Origin: Pseudomonas triclosanedens
Lineage (GTDB): Bacteria; Pseudomonadota; Gammaproteobacteria; Pseudomonadales; Pseudomonadaceae
Assembly (NCBI RefSeq): GCF_026686735.1
Contig: NZ_CP113432.1
Location: 62,001 to 126,000, forward strand
Length of the DNA: 64,000 nt
Direction of reading: 5' to 3'
Shown here piece after piece: positions 43,007 to 51,901 of this stretch. Positions within the stretch are counted from its first letter, which is position 1, and each line of letters begins with the position of its first letter. The notes beneath the pieces were generated by a model that was not told where the DNA came from, ran no database searches, and was given only the letters and a program-made list of their open reading frames with translations. The position numbers were made by a program, and so were the translations under genes.

Positions 43007-44440
43007 ATGACCTCTCACTTCATGCTCCGTCGCGCTCTGCTGCCCCTGGCCATCGCCGCCCTGGCGGGGTGTTCGCTGGCCCCGACCTACGAGCGCCCGC
43101 AGGCACCGGTCGCGTCGCACTGGCAAGCCGCCGACGCGGAGGGCGCCCGTGCCCAGGCGCTGGACTGGCAGACCTTCATCGTCGATGCCGACTTGCGCCG
43201 CGCGGTGGATACGGCGCTGAGCAACAACCGCAGCCTGCGCCAGGCGCTGCTGGATATCGAAGCTGCGCGTGCCCAGTACCGCATCCAGCGTGCTGATCGC
43301 CTGCCTTCGATCAACGCCAATGCCAGCGGCAACCGCCAGCGCCTGCCTGCCGATCTGTCGCAGACCGGGCGCTCGGAAGTGACCAGCAACTATCAGGTCG
43401 GCCTCGGCCTCGCGGAGTACGAAGTCGACCTGTTCGGCCGCGTGCGCAACCTCTCCGAGGCCGCGCTGGAGACCTACCTGGCGACCGAGGAGGCGACCCG
43501 TGCCACGCAGATCAGCCTGGTTGCCGAGGTCATCCAGGCCTACCTGACCCGCGATGGTGCGCTACGCCGCATGGCCCTGGTCGAACAAACCCTGGACAGC
43601 CGCATGGCCTCGCTGGAGCTGGTCAGCCAGCGCCGTGCAGCGGGGGCCGCCACCGCCCTGGATTACCAGGAAGCGGTCGGCCTTGCCGAACAGGCTAGGG
43701 CCGAGCGCGAGAGCACCGAACGCCAGTTACGCCAGGCGGACAACGCCCTGGTCCTGTTGCTCGGCACGCCAGATGCCGCTCGCCTGCTGCCCGCGACGCC
43801 CCGCGACGACCTGATGGTGCTGCAGGACATCGCCCCCGGCACCAGCTCGGAACTGATCGAACGGCGCCCGGACATTCTCGCCAGCGAGCACCGCCTCAAG
43901 GCGCGCAATGCCGATATCGGTGCAGCTCGCGCCGCGTTCTTTCCCCGGATCAGCCTGACCGGTTCGGTGGGCAGCTCCAGTGCCGAGTTGTCCGGATTGT
44001 TCGATGGCGGCTCGCGGGCCTGGAGCTTTGCCCCGACGCTGTCGCTGCCGATCTTCGCCGGTGGCCGCAACCGCGCCAACCTGGACCTCGCCGAAGTGCG
44101 CCAGGACGCGGCGGTGGCCGACTACGAAGGCACCATCCAGACCGCCTTCCGCGAAGTGGCCGATGCCCTGGCCGCCACCGACACCCTGCGCCGCGAGGAG
44201 GCTGCCCGCCAGGCTCTGGCCGGTTCCAGCGAGGCTGCGATGGCCCTGGCTAAGGCGCGTTACGAGGGCGGCGTGGACGACTACCTGCGTTATCTTGACG
44301 CCCAGCGCAGCACCTTTAGCAACCAGACCACACTAATTCAAATCAGCACGGAACGGCAGATTGCGCTGGTTGACCTGTTCAGGTCTCTGGGCGGTGGCTG
44401 GGGCCAAACTGAACCGATGGCCGGGATCGGCGCTGAGTGA
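43007..44440 (+). CDS. oprJ: outer-membrane efflux channel, OprJ-type (toprJ-like)
   Basis: A 477-residue TolC-fold lipoprotein. The signal ends in LAGC with Cys22. Two OEP repeats follow, with the typical LRQALLDIEAARAQYRIQRA and, in the second, ERRPDILASEHRLKARNADIGAARA. The channel end has AKARYEGGVDDYLRYLDAQR. It begins 4 bp after the mexD stop with GGAG upstream. With MexC and MexD it forms the tripartite pump from the inner membrane to the exterior. Confidence 0.93.
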   Translation: MTSHFMLRRALLPLAIAALAGCSLAPTYERPQAPVASHWQAADAEGARAQALDWQTFIVDADLRRAVDTALSNNRSLRQALLDIEAARAQYRIQRADRLPSINANASGNRQRLPADLSQTGRSEVTSNYQVGLGLAEYEVDLFGRVRNLSEAALETYLATEEATRATQISLVAEVIQAYLTRDGALRRMALVEQTLDSRMASLELVSQRRAAGAATALDYQEAVGLAEQARAERESTERQLRQADNALVLLLGTPDAARLLPATPRDDLMVLQDIAPGTSSELIERRPDILASEHRLKARNADIGAARAAFFPRISLTGSVGSSSAELSGLFDGGSRAWSFAPTLSLPIFAGGRNRANLDLAEVRQDAAVADYEGTIQTAFREVADALAATDTLRREEAARQALAGSSEAAMALAKARYEGGVDDYLRYLDAQRSTFSNQTTLIQISTERQIALVDLFRSLGGGWGQTEPMAGIGAE

Positions 44441-44869
44441 GCAAAGCCAGGAGTCCTGCATCCGAAGACCGGACTCTGGCTCCATCACCGGTGAGCTACT
44501 GGTCATCGACGGGGCAATCGTCTGATCGAGAATAAGACTGTCTGACGACTGGCAGGCCTATGGATTATTGGTGGCAGCAGCTAACGGCTCTATAAAGAGC
44601 TGCAAAAAATCACTGTAACGCATGATTGACTGACTGCTTCTGGCCGGTTTCTGCCTGTTGCGTCTCTGCTGCCCACTGGCCAAGTCGGATGCACGCGGTG
44701 GTCAGTACCAATGCAATTGACTGGTCAAATGGGTGCAATTGCGCAGGTATGGACTTCAAGCCCCAATTTCCTGGAAAAGAGGTTCTTTCTATGGACATCC
44801 GACATCAGAGATTGAGTAGCGGAATGTCTGAGCTGAAGTCATGTCCATGGCTGTTCTTCTTTCCTTTAC
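44441..44869. other. oprJ downstream region with imperfect hairpin, no gene
   Basis: About 430 bp between oprJ and the umuC remnant. It begins with an imperfect hairpin (CCAG-G-AGTCC at 44447-44456 and GGACTCTGG at 44471-44479), a candidate oprJ terminator without a T-run. The remainder is lower in GC and shows no credible gene. It is probably the right end of the efflux segment up to its insertion point in umuC. Confidence 0.5.
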
Positions 44870-45832
44870 GTTGATGAGGCGTTTGCCGACCTGAGCGGTA
44901 TGCCCGGCAGTCTGGAGAGGCTAGGCCGGGAAATGCGTGCCCGGGTGCTGCGCTGCACGGGTATCCCGGTGGGGGTGGGCATTGCCCAGACCAAGACCCT
45001 GGCCAAGCTGGCCAATCGTGCGGCGAAGCAATGGCAGCGGCAGACCGGTGGGGTCGTGGACATCCGCCAGCCCGCCAAGCGCGACAAGCTGCTGAAGGTG
45101 ATGGAGGTCAGCGAGGTCTGGGGCATCGGCCGGCAGCTGACCGCCCACCTGGCCGAGATGAACATTCGTACGGCCTGGGATCTTGCCCAGGCCGACGCCT
45201 GGACACTGCGCAGCAAGTTCTCGGTGGTGGTGGAGAAGACCGCCCGTGAGCTGCGTGGCACATCCTGCCTGGCGCTCGAGGAGCAAGCAGCGCCGAAGCA
45301 AGAGATCTGCTGCAGCCGGATGTTCGGCAAACGCCTGCATGAGCTGCCGCCGATCCGCGAAGCGCTGGCCACCTACGCGGCGCGGGCCTGTGAAAAGCTG
45401 CGTGCGCAGCACTCCCTGTGCAAGAAGGTGCGGGTCAGCATCCGCACCGGCATGTTCAACCCGGACGAGCCGAAATTCGCCAAGGGCATTATCTGCGAGT
45501 TGCCCTATCCGACCGACGATACCCGGCTGATAACCAAGGCTGCCAGCGCGGGGCTGGAACTGATCTACCGGGCCGGCTTTGCCTTCAGCAAGGCGGAGAT
45601 CCTGTTGATCGATCTGCGTCAGCGTGGCGAGTTCACCGACGACCTGTTCGTCGCCACACCGCCAGTGACGGCCGAGCGGCTGATGGGCGTGATGGATGCG
45701 ATCAATGCGCGCTGGGGACGGGGAACCATGCGCCCGGCAGGGGTGCCGGCGCAGCCGGACTGGGGCATGCGCCGGGAGATGATGAGCCCGAGCTATACGA
45801 CGCGGCTTGATCAGTTATGGCGGGTAACCTAA
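44870..45832 (+). pseudogene. umuC: umuC, 5'-truncated (DNA polymerase V catalytic subunit remnant)
   Basis: The recognisable Y-family sequence starts with VDEAFADLSGMPGSLE, the second catalytic block, and continues intact to the stop: GIPVGVGIAQTKTLAKLANR, SEVWGIGRQLTAHLAEMNI, the little-finger region and the C-terminal DUF4113 (GVPAQPDWGMRREMMSPSYT). About 100 N-terminal residues are missing, including the first catalytic Asp block. An internal ATG at 44900 could be used but would give no polymerase. mexCD-oprJ-type clusters inserted in umuC-like genes are known for the mobile tmexCD-toprJ cluster. Confidence 0.9.
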
Positions 45833-45973
45833 GCGCTTGAGGCGGCCTACCCTGGAAGAGACAGGTGTCCTCCAAGAGCAGCCTGAGTGCGAACTGATTC
45901 GCTCTAGTTGATTCAGACGTTCATTGCCCCAGAACAATCAGCGAGGCTGGACTGACTGGAGGCGGTTGCGGCT

Positions 45974-46246
45974 CTATGATGAAACCTGCCTGATATCCAA
46001 CACGACCCAGACCTCATACCCTTTCTCCCGAGCCGCTTTCTCGGCCTCAAGTTGGGCAGTGAGTGTACTGATGGAGCGAGAGCGGTGCTCGAAGCGGAAT
46101 GGCGAGCCACCGTTCTTGCGCACGCTCAATTCAACGAGCGTGAAGGTGGAGTGCTGTTTGGGTCTTGGCCGCTTCGATTCTGATGGAGCGAGATCAAGAC
46201 CGAGTGCACGCCGCATCTCGACTTCAGTGAGCTTTGTGTCAGTCAA
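45974..46246 (-). CDS. ICE-type hypothetical protein
   Basis: A 90-residue soluble protein resembling small conserved genes of Pseudomonas integrative elements. It has a basic linker (SESKRPRPKQHSTFTLVEL) and a C-terminal helix-strand LTAQLEAEKAAREKGYEVWV. The apparent start at 46246 is TTG with a weak Shine-Dalgarno. An ATG at 46216 (MRRALGL) is an alternative and would give 80 residues. No function known. Confidence 0.6.
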   Translation of the reverse strand: MTDTKLTEVEMRRALGLDLAPSESKRPRPKQHSTFTLVELSVRKNGGSPFRFEHRSRSISTLTAQLEAEKAAREKGYEVWVVLDIRQVSS

Positions 46247-46352
46247 GCTAGATCCCTAGACGATTGCCGGTGACGCCATTGTAGCGAGGAGTCTTGATGA
46301 CATGGCCTGAGTTTGATGCTGGCGAGCCAATAACCTCATCTCTGCGATATGG

Positions 46353-46634
46353 CTACGAATCGCCAAAGTAGTCATAACGGGCGACTAGTCCGAATGGGCG
46401 TTCCTCGCAAGGCTGCTCATCGCTGAACAGATTCTGCGTGCGGCGCTCCTGCTTCAAAAACGCTAGTGCCGCGAAAAAGCAACTTTCGCATAGATTGACT
46501 CGATAGCGTTCGCCATCATGCCCTGCGCCATAGGCCCAGAGCGCCTGGAGCGTCCCGAACTGCTCGCCGTATCCCGGCACCCTCGTAGTGGTAGCGCATA
46601 CATCGCAAATGGTGTCTTTATGGGGCTCTGTCAT
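46353..46634 (-). CDS. ICE-type hypothetical protein with zinc-ribbon-like cysteines
   Basis: A 93-residue protein with cysteine pairs ICDVCATTTRVPGYGEQFG and LCESCFFAALAFL, which could form a zinc ribbon. The C-terminal half is polar. The ATG at 46634 has GAGGA upstream, so the longer reading to 46703 was rejected. It resembles small genes of Pseudomonas integrative elements. No function known. Confidence 0.65.
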   Translation of the reverse strand: MTEPHKDTICDVCATTTRVPGYGEQFGTLQALWAYGAGHDGERYRVNLCESCFFAALAFLKQERRTQNLFSDEQPCEERPFGLVARYDYFGDS

Positions 46635-46973
46635 CGGGCAGTCCTCGTTTTCGCAGCCGTCGAGAATAACCGGGGCACTGTGCAACGAAGCGCTTTTTGC
46701 CAATTTGTCAGCGCCGCTGCGTCAGCTCAAGCATGGCCTGGTGTGCCATGCCAGCGGTGGATATGGCAGGCCTTCGACAACTGAACTGGGCTATCCAAAG
46801 GAGGATTCAAAAGCAGCTGCGCTGATATGCTTATCAACAGCTGCTGATGCAGAAATCCGCAATCCGACTGGGACAATTTTCCATCAGCGCCAACACTTAA
46901 AGCTGTCCAACGACGACCTGTGCCATGACTCGTAACGCGACGAGTGTCCGGAGATGCGGTTGGCGTTGGTTCG
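46635..46973. other. intergenic stretch, no gene seen
   Basis: About 340 bp between two small ICE-type genes. Reading frames exist on the plus strand but lack Shine-Dalgarno sites and meaningful sequence. Confidence 0.4.
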
Positions 46974-47207
46974 TCATGGTTGTCCGCTGCACGTTTCTTG
47001 CGTTGCCGGCGGCGACCACTCCATTCCCTCTTCGAGGATCGGATGGCTTTCGCTCACGACGATCAACGGTTTGTTCCGATTCACCAGCGCGAACATGGCG
47101 ATGGAGCCTTCGACATCCGCCACCGGCACCTCCCCCTGTGGGTCAAGCCTGCCAACCCAGACATATTGCCGGGTCTCCAAACATGCAAGGTAATACGAAA
47201 TACCCAT
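46974..47207 (-). CDS. small hypothetical protein, ICE-type
   Basis: A 77-residue protein beginning GISYYLACLETRQYVWVGRL, with VEGSIAMFALVNRNKPLIVV and ILEEGMEW. GGAGGA lies 4 nt before the ATG at 47207, which strongly supports translation. The alternation of strands and helices looks like a compact alpha/beta domain. Not recognised. Confidence 0.6.
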   Translation of the reverse strand: MGISYYLACLETRQYVWVGRLDPQGEVPVADVEGSIAMFALVNRNKPLIVVSESHPILEEGMEWSPPATQETCSGQP

Positions 47208-47433
47208 GTTTCCTCCGAATTCGAATCAAGTCTTTTGCTGTGCCAATCCGGAACGGGAGGCAGTACTGCCGCAAACATCAAATGTTACCGCCAATGCATT
47301 TTTGACCCAGGTGCCGACGCTATTCTGACCCAACCCAGCAGTCTGAAAGCGAAATTCTACAACTCGTTTGGTGCTCGAAACTGGGTCAATGAAATTCCGG
47401 CATGTGGGTGGAAAATGCACCGGCGGCAACAGG

Positions 47434-48036
47434 TCATGTCAGCTCCAACGCTATACGCATCCATTTCGGCATTTTGCAGGCCATCAATATATTTAGATCT
47501 TCAGCTCTGAGCGCTTTTTTGATCGCGGCAATGCACTCCGGGGTCGAGCCGTCTTTACCGAGATAAAATAGTGCGCTGATAGCCGTCCCTACCTCGGTCC
47601 CGGCACGCTGCATGACCATTGGTGCCGCATGTACCAACCGGACCTCAGCCTTCCCCATAAAAAATGATCGGCTGGGTCCGCTGGTGTAATAGATCGGAAT
47701 GAGCGGCATCTGGGTGCTCAGTCCAAACAACCTGACCGCATGAGCGCCATGAATCTGTAGAACATGGCGGTTCTGCCTAGCGATCAAGCTCACTACTTCC
47801 CATACATTTGGGCGAACCCGTGCAACGTATCGACTGGATTTCGGGCGCATGTAAATTCCTCGATGCACCCGTTCAAGTTCGCCTTGGCTGACCAGCCGAG
47901 CTACTGCCTTGGATATGGCGCCACGCGCTCCAAGCTCCGCAAAGCGGCAGATGCAGAAGGGTTGCCCTTTGGGTAAGCGCTTGACCCGTTGCGCAATGCG
48001 GGTGGATACCGGCAGAGCAAAATCAGTGCTGGACAT
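47434..48036 (-). CDS. DUF6088 / AbiEi-type antitoxin-like protein
   Basis: A 200-residue protein with an N-terminal winged HTH (RFAELGARGAISKAVARLVSQGELERVHRGIY) followed by a domain with VWEVVSLIARQNRHVLQIHG and FGLSTQMPLIPIYYTSGPSR, the pattern of DUF6088 and AbiEi antitoxins. AbiEi antitoxins pair with AbiEii nucleotidyltransferase toxins, but no such toxin gene is adjacent. The start at 48036 follows GAGAG; 48048 is an alternative. It lies 15 bp after the BPSL0761-family gene. Confidence 0.72.
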   Translation of the reverse strand: MSSTDFALPVSTRIAQRVKRLPKGQPFCICRFAELGARGAISKAVARLVSQGELERVHRGIYMRPKSSRYVARVRPNVWEVVSLIARQNRHVLQIHGAHAVRLFGLSTQMPLIPIYYTSGPSRSFFMGKAEVRLVHAAPMVMQRAGTEVGTAISALFYLGKDGSTPECIAAIKKALRAEDLNILMACKMPKWMRIALELT

Positions 48037-48050
48037 TGCGGCTCTCATTT

Positions 48051-48314
48051 CTATCGCGTGAAGTCCAATGACGAGCTGAACAGCGGCTGATGGAAAGCGA
48101 TCACCCGCCGTCGATATTCATCATCTGGTGCATCGCTCACCAGGCACTCTTCAAGGCGCCCCAACGAGAGGATTTGGTCGGCCGACGGATAGTGCCTAAG
48201 CAGGCTTTTCGCATAGCTGCGGATATCCTGGGGCAGTTCAGTGTCGCGAGAGAGCTCTCGCAGGAATTCTTCGGTCTTGATGACGCTGCGGGTTCTTTCG
48301 CAGGGAAGGGTCAA
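48051..48314 (-). CDS. BPSL0761-family small protein
   Basis: An 87-residue protein resembling the BPSL0761 family: the start TLPCERTRSVIKTEEFLREL and the central IRSYAKSLLRHYPSADQIL are its marks. It has a longer C terminus than usual. The TTG start at 48314 has AGGAG about 9 nt upstream and gives the family start. The family is common in integrative elements next to DUF6088 genes, as here. Function unknown. Confidence 0.7.
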   Translation of the reverse strand: MTLPCERTRSVIKTEEFLRELSRDTELPQDIRSYAKSLLRHYPSADQILSLGRLEECLVSDAPDDEYRRRVIAFHQPLFSSSLDFTR

Positions 48315-48380
48315 TGCGGTTATCTCCTGATTCAGTCAACCACGTCTGCCGACGCTTGAATTTTGACCTCCATACAAGCA

Positions 48381-49781
48381 TCAAAAGCAAGCTAGCAACT
48401 GTTGCCGGTAGTGCTTGGAAAAGCTGACCTGATGGCTTGGCTCAGCGGCAGAGCCCCCCAAGGATAAGGTGGATGTTGCGCCTGCCCCAATAACCTGCTC
48501 GATGCCACTCCCAATACTGTCATCCACGCTATCGATATTGCCGGCAGCCCCAATCCAGCCAGATACTGAACCTGAGGTTGAGGCTGGCATCTCTACCTCG
48601 TTCAGCACAGCCAGGTCATCTGGCAGATCATCTGCAATTCGCTCTGCCAAGCGCTGCAACGTCGACTCTGCCATCATGAACAGCCAAGCCTGATCATCGG
48701 GCTCGCCTGTGCGCCGAAGCACTCGCCCCAGCACTTGCCGGTAATGCAGCTCGGTGCGGATGCGGCTGAGGTAGCAGCACACCTGGAGGCGGGGGATGTC
48801 CGTGCCTTCGCTAATCATTCCAACGGCGATAATCCAACGGCAGGCGCTGTGCCTGAACGCGTTGATCACCTGCTGCGCATCCGGGGTTTTGTTAGTCACG
48901 ATGCGGCAACCTTCACCCCTGGCTTCCAGGGCCAGGGCAACTTGCTGGGCGTGCTCGATGTCGGTGGCAACCACCAAGCCAGCCGCATCAGGCTTGATCA
49001 GGCGAAGCTCATCCAGCTTAGCGCACCCAAGACCGAGCAGTTGATCGATCACCTCGTCATGGCGCAGCAGCTCTTCGTAGGTGACAGGGGATTCCCCCAA
49101 TAGTTTGGCGATGCTGGGAAACAGCCTGACAGTGCTCTCAGTGTCTAGCTCCTCGGTAAGTTTTACCTTCTGGTTGTCGAGCAGGACAATACGAGGGGAG
49201 CGGCACACGCCGTCGGCAATGGCCTCTTTCAGGCCGTAGCGGTAGTCGCAGATCAGGCGTCCCTCGGGTGTCGAGTAGCGCGCCAGGGCAATGGCCCTGT
49301 CGTCCGAACGCCAGGGCGTACCGGAAAGTGCCAAGGTGAAGGCGGCGCGGTCTTGTATCCGGTGCAGTATCTGCTGCCCCCAAGCGTTGCTTAGCACTGG
49401 ATCATGACCAGCGCAGTGATGGATTTCATCGAAGACCACGAATACGCGGTAGTCATCAAGAAGCTGCCAGAACCCCTCATCTCGGTATTCCATGGCCTGG
49501 TAGGTGAACGCCGCCCCCACTGCGCCGATCTGACCGTCCAGACGCCTGCCAAGCACCGTAGCAAAGGTCGAGCGAAAGCCCTCGACAACCTGGCAGGATG
49601 GCGCGAAGCAGAGCACCAGATCGATTCTGTCCTGCTCAAGCAGTCTGCTGGCCAGCTCTGCCGCCATGCGCGTCTTGCCGGCCCCCGGCGTTGCCTGGCA
49701 GAAGAAGTGCGGCGTGGCGGTAAAGTGCTCCAACGCCGTGTTGATGCAGCTGAGTTGCCAGTCTCGCAGCGATAGAGTCAT
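48381..49781 (-). CDS. SF2 DEAD/DEAH-type helicase
   Basis: A 466-residue superfamily 2 helicase. Motif I is TPGAGKTRMAAELA, motif II DEIHH, motif III LSGTPWR, motif V EGTDIPRLQVCCYL and motif VI YRQVLGRVLRR, so it should be an active ATPase. The length is short and there is no nuclease domain. The C-terminal 70 residues are Gly/Ser-rich (VSGWIGAAGNIDSVDDSIGS) and may bind a partner. Its ATG overlaps the stop of the winged-helix gene (ATGA), so the two are coupled and likely work together. Role unknown; SF2 helicases with a small DNA-binding partner are common in defence islands. Confidence 0.85.
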   Translation of the reverse strand: MTLSLRDWQLSCINTALEHFTATPHFFCQATPGAGKTRMAAELASRLLEQDRIDLVLCFAPSCQVVEGFRSTFATVLGRRLDGQIGAVGAAFTYQAMEYRDEGFWQLLDDYRVFVVFDEIHHCAGHDPVLSNAWGQQILHRIQDRAAFTLALSGTPWRSDDRAIALARYSTPEGRLICDYRYGLKEAIADGVCRSPRIVLLDNQKVKLTEELDTESTVRLFPSIAKLLGESPVTYEELLRHDEVIDQLLGLGCAKLDELRLIKPDAAGLVVATDIEHAQQVALALEARGEGCRIVTNKTPDAQQVINAFRHSACRWIIAVGMISEGTDIPRLQVCCYLSRIRTELHYRQVLGRVLRRTGEPDDQAWLFMMAESTLQRLAERIADDLPDDLAVLNEVEMPASTSGSVSGWIGAAGNIDSVDDSIGSGIEQVIGAGATSTLSLGGSAAEPSHQVSFSKHYRQQLLACF

Positions 49782-50368
49782 CGTGCGGCGGCAAGCGTCT
49801 TGAGTGTCTTCTCGATGGCGCGGAGATGACCCAGCAGGCGCGAGCTGCGGTCTCTAGCTTCCAGATACTCGCCTTCGACCTTGTCCCGGAGATGCGGCAT
49901 ATCATCCAGGAGCAGCTTGTATCGCTCCGCCTCGCCCATCGAAGACAGGAAGTCCAACCGGATCTCTTTGTGGAGCGCTTCCAAGTGTTCATCTGCATCG
50001 GGTGAAGGTTTCAGCGGTACAGCCGCAGTATCAATTACTGACGGCTCCTGCTCTGGCTCAAAAGCAGTCTTGAGGCTGTTCTCGAACCCGTTGTCGATCA
50101 GCTCCAGCTGCAGATGCGCCGGGATGGGCTGCAGGTGGTAGACCTGTCCCCGCGCACGGCGCTCTTCATCATGTACAAGCCAGCCCTTGCGAACCATTCG
50201 GCGGATCTGCTCATACACGTAGCGGCGCACATCACCGATGCGAAAAGTTATGCCTTCCAGGCGCTTGGCATAGGCATCGCGCAGCTCACCGGTCGTGAAC
50301 CTTGTGTGCCCTTCCTCCTGAAGCAGCTCATACAGACGCCTGTCGAAGATAAACGAGGCCGATTTCAT
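49778..50368 (-). CDS. winged-helix protein coupled to the SF2 helicase
   Basis: A 196-residue protein. The N terminus looks like a winged HTH (YELLQEEGHTRFTTGELRDA, IRRMVRKGWLVHDEERRARG). The C-terminal 70 residues are a charged helical, possibly coiled-coil segment (LHKEIRLDFLSSMGEAERYK, YLEARDRSSRLLGHLRAIEK). The start at 50368 was chosen because it begins the helical fold; an upstream start to 50431 would overlap the divergent promoter. It forms an operon with the helicase, and a divergent XRE gene lies upstream. Not recognised as a named family. Confidence 0.72.
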   Translation of the reverse strand: MKSASFIFDRRLYELLQEEGHTRFTTGELRDAYAKRLEGITFRIGDVRRYVYEQIRRMVRKGWLVHDEERRARGQVYHLQPIPAHLQLELIDNGFENSLKTAFEPEQEPSVIDTAAVPLKPSPDADEHLEALHKEIRLDFLSSMGEAERYKLLLDDMPHLRDKVEGEYLEARDRSSRLLGHLRAIEKTLKTLAAAR

Positions 50369-50470
50369 TGAGGCACCAGAAGAGTCATCGCGAAAAATGC
50401 GGATTATAATCCGTGGCCCGTGCGTCCGCAAACGCAGGATAGTGCCGCCTCAAGTGGAATTGAGACGGTC
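50369..50470. promoter_or_regulatory. divergent promoter region with TATAAT
   Basis: About 100 bp between the divergent winged-helix and XRE genes. A consensus TATAAT lies at 50404-50409 on the plus strand, about 60 bp before the XRE start. No matching -35 was convincing. The XRE protein may bind here, as is usual for such small regulators. Confidence 0.5.
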
Positions 50471-50701
50471 ATGGAGAAGTTGGCGAAAGCGTTAGGGGAA
50501 CGCATCCGAACACAGAGGAAGACCTGCCGGCTTTCTCAGGATGCACTGGCGCTGGCCTGCAGTATCGACCGTAGCTACATGGGGCGGATCGAGCGTGGTG
50601 AAGTAAACATCACCGTCGAGAAGCTCTATCGGATCGCAGCCGAACTCGCCTGCGACCCGACCTGTCTTCTACCTCAGATGTCAGAGCTGCAACCCACCTG
50701 A
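50471..50701 (+). CDS. XRE-family HTH regulator
   Basis: A 76-residue single-domain XRE regulator. The HTH reads RIRTQRKTCRLSQDALALAC then SIDRSYMGRIERGEVNITVE and KLYRIAAEL. A protein this short with this core resembles controller proteins of restriction systems and island regulators. It is divergent from the winged-helix/helicase operon and convergent with the hsdR remnant 13 bp away. A GTG at 50420 is an alternative start but would lie too near the TATAAT. Confidence 0.85.
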   Translation: MEKLAKALGERIRTQRKTCRLSQDALALACSIDRSYMGRIERGEVNITVEKLYRIAAELACDPTCLLPQMSELQPT

Positions 50702-50714
50702 TCGACATCGCCCC

Positions 50715-51901
50715 TCAAGAAGGACTGAAATCACCACCGCTGTTACTTTGCCCCAAGCCTCCCGCCGCCGTCAGCATCTTCAAAATCACCAACGCAAACG
50801 CCCGGCTCTTGGTCTCGTTATCCAGCACTTCCAGCGATAGCTTCTCGTGGTCGGTCATGGCGTCCAGCACGGTGTCCAGCACCCGCTTGGGGAACAGGCC
50901 GTGCATCACTTGCTCCACCGAGTGGTTGTTCACCTGGGCCATTACATCCTCCTGGCGGCTGATGCGATTGGCGATGCCGGTGAGGAACTGCAGCTGGTCT
51001 TCGTCGCTCACCTCGGCACCGAAGATATCGTTGAGCGCCTCGATGATTTCCGATAGCCGCTTCTTCTCCGGGTCATGGGGTTTGCCGCTGCCCAGCCCTG
51101 TGGCCGGATCGAGGCCGTATTCGCCGCCTTCCTCGCTCAAGCGCAGCTGGTGCTCGGCGCGCTTTGTCAGGCGGTAGTGGGTCAGTTGCAGTTCGCCCAC
51201 GTCCACGTCTTCCTGATCGAGGCGATCCACGCGCAGCAGGGGGTATAGATGCTTGGCGTACACGCACAGCTGCTCCAGCTCGCGATCCTCGTAGGGGATG
51301 ATCTGCGAGAGGAACTCGTACAGGCGCACAAAGCTTTGCAGGTTCTTCTTGAACAGGTCGAGCTGATCAATCTGCTCGCCGGCTTCCTTCACTGCCGCCT
51401 CGGCCTTTTTCAGGCCGGCGCTGTCGCCGTTCTTCTCGGCGGTACGCTTGAATTCCAGCGCGTGCTGGCGTGCTTCCTGGGCCAGCTTGTAGCGCTTGGC
51501 AAAGCGTTCCTTGGCCGGCGCGCAGTAGTAACTGAGTTTGCTGGCGGCGGCCTTGGGGTCGAAGAAGGCCAGCGCGAACGCCGCCACTTCTTCCCAGTGG
51601 TAGATGCCCTCGGCATCCAGCTTCTTCTGCAGGTCATAGATGAGCTGCGGGTCGGTCACATCGGTCAGCTCGGCCTTGGTGTAGTACGGCAGGAAGGCGT
51701 CGAGAATGTCCTGGGCGTCGTTGAAGAAGTCGAGGATGAAGGTCGGCTTGCTGTCGCCAAAAGTGCGGTTCAGGCGCGACAGGGTTTGCACGCAGTCCAC
51801 GCCCTGCAGCTTCTTGTCCACGTACATGGCGCACAGCTTGGGCTGATCGAAGCCGGTCTGGTACTTGTTGGCGGCGATCATCACGTTGAAGTCCTGGGTG
51901 T
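50715..51901 (-). pseudogene. hsdR: hsdR, 3' fragment (type I restriction enzyme R subunit)
   Basis: About 395 codons of the C-terminal half of an HsdR subunit. It enters at TQDFNVMIAANKYQTGFDQP, the motif V/VI region of the helicase (TGFDQPKLCAMYVDKKLQG, CVQTLSRLNR), and runs to a normal end. The N-terminal endonuclease domain and helicase motifs I to III are missing. At about 51901 it meets hsdM sequence in the opposite orientation. A protein starting at the internal ATG (51884) could be made but cannot cut or translocate DNA. Confidence 0.88.

Noticed and set aside
44626..44874. Possible small gene between oprJ and umuC
   Set aside because: No Shine-Dalgarno, no recognisable sequence, and it crosses the umuC junction.
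47226..47429. Short minus-strand frame upstream of the 46974 gene
   Set aside because: No ribosome site and unconvincing composition.
47434..48314. Complete AbiE (type IV) toxin-antitoxin system
   Set aside because: Only the antitoxin-like gene is seen; the partner encodes a BPSL0761-type protein with no nucleotidyltransferase motif.
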